Positions 27,843 through 39,197 of a stretch of DNA of 43,227 nt are shown here, in pieces; the first letter of the stretch is position 1, and each line of letters starts with the position of its first letter. This stretch comes from Clostridia bacterium (GTDB lineage Bacteria; Bacillota; Peptococcia; DRI-13; SV3-B141): the NCBI GenBank assembly GCA_018433015.1, contig JAHDSB010000026.1, positions 1 through 43,227 on the forward strand. The letters are read 5' to 3'. A program made the translations under genes and the position numbers. Below the pieces are notes generated by a model. The model ran no database searches and was not told the DNA's origin. It saw only the letters and a list, made by a program, of their open reading frames with translations.

Positions 27843-28907
27843 TTAACCCATTTCGTTTATAACAGCATCCCCTATTTCTTCCGTACCAACTAATCGGGTA
27901 CCCTCAGACCAGATATCTCCTGTTCTGAGGCCTGCAGCTAAAACTCGTTCCACAGCCTGTTCCACTGAATCTGCAATGTCCTGGCGGTCAAAGGAAAAAC
28001 GCATCATCATGGCCAAAGAAAGAATGGCGGCCAAAGGGTTAGCTTTATTCTGACCAGCTATATCAGGTGCGGAACCATGGGCAGGCTCATAGAGTCCCGG
28101 CCCCTCTCCTAAACTTGCCGAGGGAAGCATCCCCAGAGAAGCTCCTAAAATAGAAGATTCATCGGACAAGATATCTCCAAACATGTTTTCCGTTACAATA
28201 ACATCAAATTGTCCCGGGTTTAAACATAACTGCATAGCACAATTATCTACATACAGATGATTTAGGGATACCTCCGGATATTTTAAAGCTTCTTCCTCCA
28301 CAATACGACGCCAGAGACGGGAAGTTTCCAGGACATTAGCCTTATCTACAGAAGTCACATGTTTGCGGCGTTTCTCTGCCAGCTGAAAGGCAGTTTGTAC
28401 AATACGACTAATTTCCTGTTGCGAATATTCTATGGTATCAAAAGCTTTTAGCTCATCATTTTCTTCTTTGTGACCTTTTTTACCAAAATAAGCTCCCCCA
28501 ATTAATTCCCGCACCATTAGTAAATCTACATTTTTAATTATCTCTTCTTTAAAAGGGGATTGCTCCACCAGTTGAGGCCAGCACTTAACGGGGCGTAAAT
28601 TGGCAAATAGTCCTAAAGTCTTGCGCAGTTCTAAGAGTCCTTTTTCCGGGCGTTTTTCCCGGGGCAAATTATCCCATTTAGGACCACCCACCGCACCTAA
28701 CAGTACTGCCTCACTCTTCAATACTGTTTCCTGGGTTTCTTGCGGGAAGGGTTCTCCTGCAGCGTCAACAGCACTCCCTCCAATTTTACCAAACTCCAAG
28801 TTATAATCAAATTTATATTTTTCTCCAATTTTGGCCAGCACTTTTAAGGCCTGATTAACTACCTCGGGTCCTATACCATCTCCCGGCAAGACAACAATCT
28901 TAGCCAT
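27843..28907 (-). CDS. leuB: 3-isopropylmalate dehydrogenase
   Basis: 354 aa. It oxidises and decarboxylates 3-isopropylmalate in leucine synthesis using NAD. Motifs: VLPGDGIGPEV at the N-terminus, LLGAVGGPKWD, and the NAD-binding EPAHGSAPDIAGQNKANP near the C-terminus. The ATG lies 8 bases inside the end of leuD, so translation is probably coupled. It is the last gene of the ilv-leu operon. Confidence 0.97.
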   Translation of the reverse strand: MAKIVVLPGDGIGPEVVNQALKVLAKIGEKYKFDYNLEFGKIGGSAVDAAGEPFPQETQETVLKSEAVLLGAVGGPKWDNLPREKRPEKGLLELRKTLGLFANLRPVKCWPQLVEQSPFKEEIIKNVDLLMVRELIGGAYFGKKGHKEENDELKAFDTIEYSQQEISRIVQTAFQLAEKRRKHVTSVDKANVLETSRLWRRIVEEEALKYPEVSLNHLYVDNCAMQLCLNPGQFDVIVTENMFGDILSDESSILGASLGMLPSASLGEGPGLYEPAHGSAPDIAGQNKANPLAAILSLAMMMRFSFDRQDIADSVEQAVERVLAAGLRTGDIWSEGTRLVGTEEIGDAVINEMG

Positions 28908-29412
28908 GCTGCTTCACCTTCTTTTTAACATAAGGCACCAGACCCCCACTAGTTAAAATTTCTAAAATAAAAGGAGGAAAGGGTTCACCTTGATATTCTT
29001 TAGCATTTATTAGATCACAAATTAGTCCTGATACCGGATCAACCTCCAACTCCCACCCCGGTTTAACTGCTTTAGCCAGTTGAGGAGCTACGATGATAGG
29101 TAGTCCGATATTAATGGCGTTACGATAAAAGATGCGGGCAAAACTTTCGGCAATAACGCAGCTAAAACCGGCATGTTTAATAGCTATAGGTGCATGTTCC
29201 CGGGAACTGCCACAACCAAAGTTTTTTCCTGCCACTAGAATGTCGCCGGCCTGTATTTCTTCTTGTAAAGTGGGAAATACGTCTTCTAAACAGTGCTCTG
29301 CCAAATGCTTAGGATCAGAAGTATTGAGGTATCTGGCAGCAATTATCAAATCAGTATCAATATCATTTCCCGCTTTCCATACCTTACCTTTTAAGCGTGT
29401 GTTTTTCTGCAT
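28900..29412 (-). CDS. leuD: 3-isopropylmalate dehydratase, small subunit
   Basis: 170 aa, the short LeuD form typical of Clostridia and archaea. Motifs: GNDIDTDLIIAARYL and GKNFGCGSSREHAPIA, the swivelling-domain substrate loop. It partners the LeuC iron-sulfur subunit encoded directly upstream (1-bp overlap) to isomerise 2- to 3-isopropylmalate. Confidence 0.97.
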   Translation of the reverse strand: MQKNTRLKGKVWKAGNDIDTDLIIAARYLNTSDPKHLAEHCLEDVFPTLQEEIQAGDILVAGKNFGCGSSREHAPIAIKHAGFSCVIAESFARIFYRNAINIGLPIIVAPQLAKAVKPGWELEVDPVSGLICDLINAKEYQGEPFPPFILEILTSGGLVPYVKKKVKQHG

Positions 29413-30677
29413 TACATTACCTCCTCAGGAGATGCAATCCTGCCCAGGATAGCTGAAGCCGCTGCTACAACAGGATTAGATAAATATACTTCACTTTCGG
29501 GATGACCCATACGTCCTACGAAGTTGCGATTGGTAGTAGCAATTGCCCTTTCTCCTTTAGCTAAAATGCCCATATAACCACCTAAACACGGACCACAAGT
29601 AGGGGTGCTCACCACAGCCCCTGCTTCTATAAAGGTTTTTACTAAGCCTTCTTGTACGGCTTGGAGATATATTTCCTGGGTACCGGGAATTACAATAGTT
29701 CGCACCTGAGGATGAACCTTTTTGCCTTTCATTATTTCAGCCGCTTGCCAGAGATCTTCAAAACGTCCATTTGTACAAGAACCTATTACTACCTGATCAA
29801 TAGGAACATTGCCCGCTTGTGATACAGCTCTGGTATTGGACGGTAGATGGGGAAAAGCTACTTGTGGTTCCAAATCCGTTACATCTATTTCAATTATCTG
29901 CTCATAGTGGGCATCAGGGTCGCTTTTATATACTTTCCATGGTCTCTTAGCCCGCAACTTTACATATTCCTCCGTCTTTTCATCAGCAGCGATTATGCCA
30001 TTTTTGGCCCCCGCTTCAATAGCCATGTTGGCCATAGTTAAACGGCCTTCAATTGATAAGTCGTTGATAGCTGAACCACATATTTCTAGTGTTTTATATT
30101 GAGCACCATCAACCCCTATTTTTCCGATTATTGCCAATATATAGTCTTTTCCGCTGACCCAAGGATTTTTCGGTTTACCGGAAAGCACTACTTTGATAGT
30201 TTCCGGTACTCGGAACCATATTTCTCCCATGGCCATTCCTACTGCCAAGTCAGTGCTGCCCACCCCGGTAGAAAACGCTCCTAATGCTCCATATGTGCAC
30301 GTATGAGAATCAGCACCAATAACCACGTCTCCCGGTACAACTAGTCCCTGCTCCGGCAGAAAACAATGTTCAATACCCGTACGACCAACTTCATAGTAAT
30401 TACTAAGTTCCTGCTGACGGGAAAAATTCTTAATATCCAAACACTGTTGAGCTGAAGGAATATCCTTGGCAGGGGCAAAATGATCAGGTATTAATACTAC
30501 TTTGTCTTTATCAAATACCTTTTTTACCCCTATTTTTTCAAATTCTTTAATAGCCAGGGGTCCTGTAATATCATTGGCCAAAACTATATCAAGCTTGGCA
30601 TTTATCAGTTGCCCCGGTGATACCTTATCTAGTCCTGCGTGAGCTGCCAAAATTTTTTCTGTAACAGTCATTCCCAT
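29412..30677 (-). CDS. leuC: 3-isopropylmalate dehydratase, large subunit
   Basis: About 421 aa, an aconitase-family protein of the shorter LeuC type. Cysteines for the 4Fe-4S cluster are in [11 protein letters not shown] and [33 protein letters not shown] is the substrate-side motif. The frame extends to 30704 inside leuA, but ATG 30677 with AGGAGGT 8 nt upstream is clearly better. It requires LeuD. Confidence 0.97.
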   Translation of the reverse strand: MGMTVTEKILAAHAGLDKVSPGQLINAKLDIVLANDITGPLAIKEFEKIGVKKVFDKDKVVLIPDHFAPAKDIPSAQQCLDIKNFSRQQELSNYYEVGRTGIEHCFLPEQGLVVPGDVVIGADSHTCTYGALGAFSTGVGSTDLAVGMAMGEIWFRVPETIKVVLSGKPKNPWVSGKDYILAIIGKIGVDGAQYKTLEICGSAINDLSIEGRLTMANMAIEAGAKNGIIAADEKTEEYVKLRAKRPWKVYKSDPDAHYEQIIEIDVTDLEPQVAFPHLPSNTRAVSQAGNVPIDQVVIGSCTNGRFEDLWQAAEIMKGKKVHPQVRTIVIPGTQEIYLQAVQEGLVKTFIEAGAVVSTPTCGPCLGGYMGILAKGERAIATTNRNFVGRMGHPESEVYLSNPVVAAASAILGRIASPEEVM

Positions 30678-30690
30678 CTTTTTATACCTC

Positions 30691-32244
30691 CTATTCCTTG
30701 ACAACTGAGGTCGTTATCAAATTCGGATATGCTTTAACGATCTTATTGACAGCATTGAGATATGCCCTGGCACTAGCTTCAATAACATCAACACTTAATC
30801 CTCTTCCCATAAAAGTACGCCCTTCAAACAATACCCTAACAACAACTTCTCCTTGGGCATCAGTTCCTCCCGTTACTGCACTGATGCGGTAGGAATTCAA
30901 AGTAACAGGTATTTGAATAATTTTATCTATAGCTCTGTAAGTAGCTTCTACAGGCCCATCGGCACAAGCCGCTTCTTCTAAAACTTGACCTTTAAACTCT
31001 ATGCCCACAGTAGCCATAGCAGTAATATTCGTTCCACTAGAGGTTTGAATATGTTTTAATTTGTATGTTTCATCTACACTGCCTAATACCTGACTATCTA
31101 CCAGCATGATTAAATCTTCATCCAGAATATCCCTTTTGCGATCAGCTAGTTCTTTAAACTTATGAAAAGCCCTATCTAAAGCTTCTCCTTCCAATTTATA
31201 CCCTAATTCATTCAATTGTAACTTGAAGGCGTGACGTCCGGAATGCTTACCCAAGATCAGTTTATTACTACTGATCCCCACCATTTCAGGATTCATAATC
31301 TCATAAGTTTCTCTTTCTTTGATTACACCATCCTGATGGATCCCTGATTCATGGGCAAAAGCATTTTTCCCTACCACCGCTTTATTAGGCTGAATATTCA
31401 TACCGCTAATTGTACTGACCATTCTGCTGGTTCTGTAGATTTCCTTGGTATTTACATTAGTGGTGAAGCCCAAAAAATTTCTTCTGGTATATAGAGCCAT
31501 CACTATCTCTTCCAAAGCTGCGTTTCCTGCCCGTTCTCCGATGCCATTGACGGCTACTTCAATCTGGCGAGCACCATTTCTAACAGCAGCTAAAGAGTTG
31601 GCTACGGCTAATCCTAAATCATTATGGCAGTGTACACTTATTACGGCCTTGTCTATATTAGGAGTCCCCTGACGAATAGCTTTAATAAATTCGCCAAATT
31701 CCCAAGGGGTAGTGTACCCCACTGTATCTGGAACATTTATTACATTTGCTCCAGCTTCAATGGCTGAGGTGAAAATCTCACACAAAAAGTCTACATCACT
31801 ACGGGATGCGTCTTCCGCGGAAAATTCTACATCATCCACTAAACTTTTGGAAAGTTTGACGGCCTCTACCGCCATTTCCTTGACTTCTTCCTTACTTTTG
31901 CACAGTTTGTGCTTCATATGAATATCAGAAGTAGCAATGAATGTATGGATTCTAGGGCGTTCTGCTTCTTTTAAAGCTTCGTAGGCCCTCTTAATATCCT
32001 TTTCATTAGCTCTAGCCAGTCCTGTGATGATGGGACCCTTTACTTCCTTGGCTATCCTGCTCACCGAGGAGAAATCCCCCGGTGAGGCTATAGGAAAGCC
32101 TGCTTCTATAACATCTACACCTAAACGAGCCAACTGTTGAGCAATGGCTACTTTTTCATCATTATTTAAACTTACACCCGGTGATTGTTCTCCATCTCTG
32201 AGAGTCGTGTCAAAAATATATATCCTTTTATCTTTATTTCCCAT
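30691..32244 (-). CDS. leuA: 2-isopropylmalate synthase
   Basis: 517 aa, type 1 length. It condenses acetyl-CoA with 2-ketoisovalerate, the first committed step to leucine. [15 protein letters not shown] and [17 protein letters not shown] are the HMGL-like catalytic motifs (metal-binding Asp and His). The C-terminal about 130 residues form the LeuA regulatory domain for leucine feedback. It follows the second ilvB after 12 bp. Confidence 0.96.
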   Translation of the reverse strand: MGNKDKRIYIFDTTLRDGEQSPGVSLNNDEKVAIAQQLARLGVDVIEAGFPIASPGDFSSVSRIAKEVKGPIITGLARANEKDIKRAYEALKEAERPRIHTFIATSDIHMKHKLCKSKEEVKEMAVEAVKLSKSLVDDVEFSAEDASRSDVDFLCEIFTSAIEAGANVINVPDTVGYTTPWEFGEFIKAIRQGTPNIDKAVISVHCHNDLGLAVANSLAAVRNGARQIEVAVNGIGERAGNAALEEIVMALYTRRNFLGFTTNVNTKEIYRTSRMVSTISGMNIQPNKAVVGKNAFAHESGIHQDGVIKERETYEIMNPEMVGISSNKLILGKHSGRHAFKLQLNELGYKLEGEALDRAFHKFKELADRKRDILDEDLIMLVDSQVLGSVDETYKLKHIQTSSGTNITAMATVGIEFKGQVLEEAACADGPVEATYRAIDKIIQIPVTLNSYRISAVTGGTDAQGEVVVRVLFEGRTFMGRGLSVDVIEASARAYLNAVNKIVKAYPNLITTSVVKE

Positions 32245-32256
32245 TGCTAATCCTCC

Positions 32257-33930
32257 TTACCCTAAACCTACCATTTCGTTTATACCCGATCCCGTTAAAA
32301 CCATGGGATAAACATTATCTTTACTGGATATTATTACTTCTAAAACGGCAAGCCCAGGATGCTCTGCAAATTCTCTCACCTTTTGAGCTAATTCTGTTCT
32401 ATCTGCAACTCTCAATGTTAAGGCTCCATAAGCCCTAGCCAGATGTTGAAAATCGGGGTTCTTTTGAAAATGTACAGCCACATGGCGCCCCTCACAATAA
32501 TGGTCCTGTAACTGTTTAACCATCCCCAAGCACTGGTTATTTAAAATAAGTATTTTCAGAGGTAAATCTTGTTCTAAGGCAGTACCCAGTTCAGACATCC
32601 CCATCTGAAAACTGCCGTCTCCCGTAATAGCTACTACAGTAGCTGCAGGACAAGCAACTTGTGCCCCTACCGCCGCCGGAATACCATAGCCCATGGTTCC
32701 TAAGCCTCCTGAACTGATGAAGCTGCGGGGATTTTTGAATATTAACTGCTGTGCTGCCCACATCTGATGTTGACCTACATCTGTTGTCACAATGGAATTA
32801 CCCGGTAAGTACTCATTCAAGTATTCCATCACTTCTCCCGTATTTATTACCTCAGATTCCGGTCTGTTAATTCTCTTGGGATATTTATTTTTTATTTGGC
32901 GAATCTCTTCCAGCCACTCAGGATGTTGCATTTCTTTGACCCGCTCATTGATTTGATTAAGAACTATTTTTAGATCTCCAACCAATGGATAATCTACTCG
33001 TACATTCTTACCTACTTCTGCAGCATCTATATCGATATGGATAATCCGAGCATTAGGAGCAAATTTTTCTGTGCTACTGGTAACTCTGTCATCAAAACGC
33101 ATCCCTAAAGCGATCAAAACATCACAGGAATGTACAGCAAAGTTAGCACTGGCTAAACCGTATGTTCCCAAAACCCCTAAAGCCAGGGGATGATCAAGGG
33201 GAAAGCTTCCTAAGCCCATCAGAGTATTAGCCACAGGAATCTGGGATTTTTCCGCTAGTTCAAAGAGCTCCTCTGCTGCTCCTGCACTAATTACTCCTCC
33301 TCCAGCACAAATGAGAGGATGTTTGGCCTTTTGAATTAGCCTGCTAACCTGCTTCACCTGGCCATTATGGCCTGTAAGATTAGGTTTATATCCACGCAAT
33401 TCCAGTTCGCCATATTCTTGATACTCTGCCTTACTGGCAGAGATATTTTTGGGTATATCAATTAATACAGGGCCTGGTCTTCCGCTACTAGCAATATAAA
33501 AGGCTTCTTTAACAATGCGGGGTATATCCCGTACATCTTTTACTAAATAATTATGTTTAGTAATAGGGTCAGTAATTCCGGTAATATCTACTTCTTGAAA
33601 GGCATCAGTCCCCACCATACCGGTAGGTACCTGGCCTGTAATAGCTACAATAGGAATGGAATCCATATAAGCTGTGGCTATTCCTGTTACAAGATTAGTA
33701 GCCCCCGGTCCTGAGGTAGCCAAACATACTCCTACTGTGCCTTTAGCCCTTGCATAACCGCTGGCAGCATGGGCTGCTCCCTGTTCATGCCTTACTAAAA
33801 CATTTCTAATTTGGCTTGATTCTTGTAAAGCATCAAAGATATCTAGAGCGGCACCTCCTGGGTAACCGAAGATAACTTCTACGCCTTCTCTTTCTAAACA
33901 TTTAATTAGTATCTCCGCACCCGGTACCAT
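32257..33930 (-). CDS. ilvB: Acetolactate synthase large subunit (second copy)
   Basis: About 557 aa, a ThDP enzyme. Visible: the catalytic glutamate in RHEQGAAHAASGYAR, the ThDP motif GDGSFQMGMSELGTALEQ with NNQCLGMVKQ, and an FAD-type middle domain (LIALGMRFDDRVT). ATG 33930 is chosen over GTG 33939 for its GGAGG at 8-nt spacing. It is a paralogue of the large subunit encoded upstream in the same operon, while only one small-subunit gene is present. It may share that subunit or have different regulation or substrate preference. The end GSGINEMVGLG fits AHAS large subunits. Confidence 0.93.
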   Translation of the reverse strand: MVPGAEILIKCLEREGVEVIFGYPGGAALDIFDALQESSQIRNVLVRHEQGAAHAASGYARAKGTVGVCLATSGPGATNLVTGIATAYMDSIPIVAITGQVPTGMVGTDAFQEVDITGITDPITKHNYLVKDVRDIPRIVKEAFYIASSGRPGPVLIDIPKNISASKAEYQEYGELELRGYKPNLTGHNGQVKQVSRLIQKAKHPLICAGGGVISAGAAEELFELAEKSQIPVANTLMGLGSFPLDHPLALGVLGTYGLASANFAVHSCDVLIALGMRFDDRVTSSTEKFAPNARIIHIDIDAAEVGKNVRVDYPLVGDLKIVLNQINERVKEMQHPEWLEEIRQIKNKYPKRINRPESEVINTGEVMEYLNEYLPGNSIVTTDVGQHQMWAAQQLIFKNPRSFISSGGLGTMGYGIPAAVGAQVACPAATVVAITGDGSFQMGMSELGTALEQDLPLKILILNNQCLGMVKQLQDHYCEGRHVAVHFQKNPDFQHLARAYGALTLRVADRTELAQKVREFAEHPGLAVLEVIISSKDNVYPMVLTGSGINEMVGLG

Positions 33931-33948
33931 GGGAAACACCTCCGCCTT

Positions 33949-34974
<1,026 letters not shown>

Positions 34975-34995
34975 TTATATTTATTACTTAATCTT

Positions 34996-35475
34996 CTATT
35001 TTTGACCTCTCAGCATGGCAACTGAACCTGTACATACCAATTCTTGTATACCAAAAGGGCGGAGTGATTTTATGATGGCTTGTATCTTCTTCTCATCTCC
35101 CGTAGCTTCCACTACTAAAGAGCGCCGCCCAATATCTACTATGCGACAGCGAAAAATATCTACAATCTGCATGATTTCTTGGCGATCAGCCGGATCCGCA
35201 GAAACCTTGAGCAATAATAGCTGTCTTTCTACAATTTCTTCATTAGTAATGTCATTAACTTTAATGACCTCAACCTGTTTGTTTAATTGTTTTGTGACCT
35301 GCTCGATCACCTGCTCATCACCTTCAACTACTAGGGTAATCCGAGAAACAGTATGGTCTTCAGTTTCACTGACAACTAAACTTTCAATATTGTAGCCACG
35401 ACGTGAAAAAAGGCCTGATACGTGGGAGAGAACCCCCGGTTGATTTTCAACTAATACGGCTAATGTGTGTCTCAC
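34996..35475 (-). CDS. ilvH: Acetolactate synthase regulatory small subunit
   Basis: 159 aa, the long type. An N-terminal ACT domain (LAVLVENQPGVLSHVSGLFS) binds valine or another effector and a C-terminal domain follows (about 80-159). The start is GTG at 35475 after GGGAGG. It overlaps the end of the upstream large-subunit gene by 29 bp, pointing to coupled translation with that copy rather than with the second one downstream of ilvC. Confidence 0.95.
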   Translation of the reverse strand: MRHTLAVLVENQPGVLSHVSGLFSRRGYNIESLVVSETEDHTVSRITLVVEGDEQVIEQVTKQLNKQVEVIKVNDITNEEIVERQLLLLKVSADPADRQEIMQIVDIFRCRIVDIGRRSLVVEATGDEKKIQAIIKSLRPFGIQELVCTGSVAMLRGQK

Positions 35476-37150
35476 CCTGCCACCTCCCTAACATCTCATT
35501 GGGTTTACCACCCGGCGGAACTATGGGAAATACATTTTCCCTGGGATCAACAGCACATTCCACAATAACTGGTCCTCTGTGCTGTAAAGCTTCTTCCACT
35601 TTAGTCTGTAATTCCCCGGGATTTACTATTCTTAATCCTTTAATTCCATAGACCTCAGCTAAACGCACAAAATCCGGATTCCCATTTAACAAAGTCTGGG
35701 CATATCTTTCTTCAAAAAATAATTCCTGCCACTGGCGTACCATACCTAGACATTCATTGTTAAGAATAAATACTTTCACAGGCAAATTATTTAGGGCTAA
35801 AGTAGCTAATTCTTGGATATTCATTTGAAAACTGCCATCACCTGTAAATAGGAGCACATCTGCTTCCGGATTACCTAAGGCGGCACCAAGGGCTGCCGGA
35901 AGTCCAAAGCCCATGGTTCCCAGTCCCCCGGAAGATAAAAACTTCCTTGCAGATTTTATAGGGTAATACTGGGCTGTAAACATTTGATGTTGCCCTACAT
36001 CGGTGACAACGATAGCTTCTTCGCCGGCTTTCCTGGAAACTTCTTGTATAACTTGTTGTGGTTTTAATCCAGGTCCCGCTTCGTAACAAAGGGGATATTT
36101 TTCCTGCCAGTGAGAGATAGTTGTTAACCATGGTCCCAAATCTAACTTAATTTTCTTTTCTTGAAGTTTATCAATGACTTTTCTTAAAAACTTCTTGGCA
36201 TCACATACTACCGGCACATCCGCCTCAATGTTTTTACATAATTCTGCAGGATCAATATCAACATGAATTTTTGTACTCCCAAGGAGAAATTCCTTAGGAT
36301 TGCCTGTAATTCTGTCACTAAAACGGGTACCTATGGCTAATAATAAATCGCAGGAACTAAGAGCTAAATTAGCAGTAGGTTTTCCATGCATACCAACCAT
36401 CCCAATTATTCCTGCATCCTCTTCAGAAATACTCCCTTTACCCATCAAAGTAGTGACTACAGGAATATTTGTATAGTTAACAAATTCCTTTAACTCCGCT
36501 GATGCTTTAGCAGAAATGACTCCCCCGCCCGCCAGAATCAAAGGTTCTTTTGCTTCTTTCAGTAAATTGATAACCTTTTCCAATTGCTCCTCTAAGCTAT
36601 TTTTTCGCGGGGTTTTACGAGTTATTATCTGTTTAGGAAGAGAGGTAAAATCAAATTCTGCTTTAAATAAATCTTTAGGAATGTCAATTAACACAGGCCC
36701 TGGCCTGCCCGTTTGAGCCACGTGCCAGGCCTCTTCCATTACTGCCGGTAAATCTTCTATATCTTTAACTAGATAGTTGTGTTTAGTAATGGGCATCGTT
36801 ATACCTATAATATCTGCCTCTTGAAAAGAATCACTACCGATACTGGCACAATCAACCTGCCCCGTAATGGCCAGCAAGGGCACTGAATCTAGATATGCAT
36901 TGGTTAAACCTGTCACTAAATTTGTTGCCCCCGGGCCGGAAGTAGCGATACAAACCCCCATCTTTCCGGTAGCCCGAGCATAACCATCTGCAGCATGAAC
37001 GGCCCCTTGTTCATGACGAGTTAAAATATGTTTAAGAGGGGAACGGTCCATAACATCATACAAATATATAACCGATCCTCCCGGATAACCAAATATGTGT
37101 TCAACACCCTTATTTTCTAAAAATTTTACTAGAAATTCTGCACCATCCAT
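35447..37150 (-). CDS. ilvB: Acetolactate synthase large subunit (first copy)
   Basis: About 567 aa. Same signatures as the second copy: RHEQGAVHAADGYARATG with the catalytic glutamate, AIGTRFSDRITG, and the ThDP motif GDGSFQMNIQELATLALNN with NNECLGMVRQ. ATG 37150, with GGAGG 8 nt upstream, is used instead of the longer frame to 37201 that runs into ilvD. It is coupled to ilvH by overlap. This is probably the anabolic acetohydroxyacid synthase catalytic subunit. Confidence 0.96.
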   Translation of the reverse strand: MDGAEFLVKFLENKGVEHIFGYPGGSVIYLYDVMDRSPLKHILTRHEQGAVHAADGYARATGKMGVCIATSGPGATNLVTGLTNAYLDSVPLLAITGQVDCASIGSDSFQEADIIGITMPITKHNYLVKDIEDLPAVMEEAWHVAQTGRPGPVLIDIPKDLFKAEFDFTSLPKQIITRKTPRKNSLEEQLEKVINLLKEAKEPLILAGGGVISAKASAELKEFVNYTNIPVVTTLMGKGSISEEDAGIIGMVGMHGKPTANLALSSCDLLLAIGTRFSDRITGNPKEFLLGSTKIHVDIDPAELCKNIEADVPVVCDAKKFLRKVIDKLQEKKIKLDLGPWLTTISHWQEKYPLCYEAGPGLKPQQVIQEVSRKAGEEAIVVTDVGQHQMFTAQYYPIKSARKFLSSGGLGTMGFGLPAALGAALGNPEADVLLFTGDGSFQMNIQELATLALNNLPVKVFILNNECLGMVRQWQELFFEERYAQTLLNGNPDFVRLAEVYGIKGLRIVNPGELQTKVEEALQHRGPVIVECAVDPRENVFPIVPPGGKPNEMLGRWQGETHISRIS

Positions 37151-37166
37151 GCACAACACCTCCGGT

Positions 37167-38834
37167 TTATTCTTCCGGAGAGAAAACGGCTCCTTTTGCA
37201 CCAGAGCTAACTAGTTTAGCGTAGCGGGCTAAATATCCTTTGACACCCCTGTCAAGAGGACCAGCCCAGGCCTTTTTCCGCCGTTCTAACTCTCCATCTT
37301 CAACTAAAAGTTCTAGGCTTCTGTTAGCGATGTTGATGCTAATTATATCGCCCTCTTCGATCAGGGCTATCACCCCCCCTGCTGCGGCTTCCGGTGAAAC
37401 GTGACCAATAGAGGCACCTCTAGTAGCTCCCGAAAACCTACCATCGGTAATTAAAGCTACGGAAGAGTCAAGACCCATACCCGCTACGGCTGCTGTGGGT
37501 GTAAGCATTTCCCTCATGCCCGGTCCGCCTTTAGGACCTTCATAGCGAATAACAATTACATCTCCCTCTTTAATCTTGCTACTTAAAATAGCCTCACTAG
37601 CTTCTTCTTCGCTGTTGAAAACCCGGGCCGGCCCTTGATGAACCATCATTTTTTCTACTACGGCCCCTTGTTTTACAACGGCACCCTCCGGCGCAATATT
37701 GCCTTTTAGCACAGCTATGCCACCTTCAGTACGATGGGGATTATCAAGAGACCTAATAATTTCACCGTCTGCTCCGGTTCTGGTCTTCAAAATATCGTTA
37801 ATTTGGGGGGCAGCTACTGTTTTGGCATTTGTATTAATAAGTCCTTTTTTAGAAAGCTCCTTCATTACTGCCATGATGCCTCCTACTTCATCCAAATCTT
37901 CTATAAAAGTAGAACCGGCAGGACTTAATTTGCAAAGTTGGGGTGTTTCGCGGCTTATTTTATCAATCAGTTCCATATCCAGCTTGATCCCTGCTTCATG
38001 GGCAATAGCTGTTAAATGTAAGACTGTATTAGTGGAGCAACCTAAAGCCATATCAGTACGCACAGCATTGATAAAAGCATCCTTAGTTAAAATATCACTG
38101 GGTTTCAAACCCTGAGCCAGGATTTCCATAACTTTTTCCCCTGCTGTTTTTGCTAATCTCCTTCTGGCAGCTTTTACAGCTAAGACGGTACCATTGCCAG
38201 GCAGTCCCATGCCTAAGGCTTCCGTTAAGCAGTTCATAGAGTTAGCCGTATACATTCCTGCACATGATCCGCAACCCGGACAAGCACAGTCTTCCATTGC
38301 TTTCAGCTCATCATCTGTAATTTTCCCGGTGCTATGCTGACCTACAGCTTCAAAAACGTCACTTAAAGCAAGACGCTGACCATTTTTTCTTCCAGCCTGC
38401 ATCGGACCGCCACTCACAAAGATACAAGGAATATCTAATCTGGCAGCAGCCATGAGCATACCAGGTATTATCTTGTCACAATTAGGTATAAATACTATAG
38501 CATCCATAGGATGACCCATAATCATCGTTTCAATAGAATCTGCAATGAGTTCCCGGCTAGCCAAGGAATATCTCATTCCCGGGTGATTCATGGCAATACC
38601 GTCACATACACCGATCACAGAAAATTCGAAAGGTACACCTCCGCCATAACGAACGCCGGCCTTAACACATTCACAAATCTCTTTCAAATGCTGATGACCT
38701 GGTATGAATTCGTTAAAGGAATTGACTACTCCAATAAATGGTCTTTTCATTTCAGCATCAGTTATCCCTAGTGCTTTTAATAATGAACGATGAGGAGCTT
38801 TTGTTACTCCTTCCTTAATGAGAGAACTTCTCAT
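37167..38834 (-). CDS. ilvD: Dihydroxy-acid dehydratase
   Basis: 555 aa, standard. It dehydrates 2,3-dihydroxy acids to keto acids in isoleucine and valine synthesis with an iron-sulfur cluster. Cluster cysteines lie in [10 protein letters not shown] and [29 protein letters not shown] is the C-terminal family motif. AGGAG precedes the ATG. It is the first gene of the nine-gene ilv-leu operon and lies behind a ykkC-type riboswitch. Confidence 0.97.
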   Translation of the reverse strand: MRSSLIKEGVTKAPHRSLLKALGITDAEMKRPFIGVVNSFNEFIPGHQHLKEICECVKAGVRYGGGVPFEFSVIGVCDGIAMNHPGMRYSLASRELIADSIETMIMGHPMDAIVFIPNCDKIIPGMLMAAARLDIPCIFVSGGPMQAGRKNGQRLALSDVFEAVGQHSTGKITDDELKAMEDCACPGCGSCAGMYTANSMNCLTEALGMGLPGNGTVLAVKAARRRLAKTAGEKVMEILAQGLKPSDILTKDAFINAVRTDMALGCSTNTVLHLTAIAHEAGIKLDMELIDKISRETPQLCKLSPAGSTFIEDLDEVGGIMAVMKELSKKGLINTNAKTVAAPQINDILKTRTGADGEIIRSLDNPHRTEGGIAVLKGNIAPEGAVVKQGAVVEKMMVHQGPARVFNSEEEASEAILSSKIKEGDVIVIRYEGPKGGPGMREMLTPTAAVAGMGLDSSVALITDGRFSGATRGASIGHVSPEAAAGGVIALIEEGDIISINIANRSLELLVEDGELERRKKAWAGPLDRGVKGYLARYAKLVSSGAKGAVFSPEE

Positions 38835-38937
38835 TTGATCATCTCCTATCCTAAAATATGTGAATTATTTATAAATTTAGCCATTTGTTTGATTTTTCCT
38901 TTTTGCCGTAAATTTACTTTTAATGGTTAAAACGTAT

Positions 38938-38988
38938 AAAAAAATTCGAGCACACAGCAGTTCTCCTTATTAGAACTTGCCGCTCGAG
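38938..38988 (-). terminator. Attenuator terminator before ilvD
   Basis: On the minus strand a bulged hairpin is formed by CTCGAGCGGCAAGTTCT and AGAACTGCTGTGTGCTCGA, followed by seven Ts (38944-38938). Its 5' arm contains the TTCT that the aptamer needs for its closing helix, so aptamer and terminator exclude each other. This predicts that ligand binding turns the ilv-leu operon on. Confidence 0.85.
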
Positions 38989-39085
38989 TCTTTTATCCCC
39001 ACGGTGTAGCAAATTTTGCCTGTACCGCTTGGTCGCAAACACTACTAACACATGTAATAGCTGGAACCCTAGGTACACTTCTAAT
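38969..39085 (-). promoter_or_regulatory. ykkC subtype-2 riboswitch, probably ppGpp
   Basis: Conserved ykkC blocks on the minus strand: CTAGGGTTCC, GCGACCAAGCGGTACAGGC, and CTACACCGTGGGGATAAAAG followed by CTCGAGCGG. The closing helix ATTAGAA (39085-39079) / TTCTAAT (38975-38969) is perfect. AAGNGGTACAGGC and TACACCG fit the subtype-2 group (ppGpp, PRPP, ADP) better than guanidine-I. Among these, ppGpp riboswitches are known before branched-chain amino acid genes and act as ON switches, which agrees with the overlap between aptamer and terminator here. PRPP cannot be excluded by eye. Confidence 0.82.
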
Positions 39086-39091
39086 TTCCTC

Positions 39092-39119
39092 ATTTTATCT
39101 ATTTTCTTGTAATAGTAAA
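39092..39119 (-). promoter_or_regulatory. Candidate promoter for the ilv leader
   Basis: TTTACT (39119-39114), a 16-nt spacer and TAAAAT (39097-39092) on the minus strand. The predicted transcript would begin at about 39085, exactly where the aptamer begins, which supports an own promoter for the ppGpp-type element. Confidence 0.5.
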
Positions 39120-39197
39120 ATCGTGCTAGAATATTTATGGCCCTAAACTATAAAACTAAAGATATAGCTTAACTTTAAACTTTATTTTCATTAAATA

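Larger units (their letters stand above)
38835..39197. other. ilvD leader and upstream region
   Basis: 363 bp between ilvD and the selenoprotein frame. It contains the ykkC-type aptamer, its terminator and a candidate promoter, all minus strand. The part 39120-39197 must hold the plus-strand promoter of the selenoprotein gene, but I see only AT-rich sequence without a convincing box pair. Confidence 0.6.

Noticed and set aside
38920-39093. 57-codon minus-strand frame in the ilvD leader with a Leu/Val-rich run (LLHVLVV), looking like an attenuation leader peptide
   Set aside because: It has no ribosome site, runs straight through the terminator, and its bases are explained by the conserved ykkC aptamer blocks.
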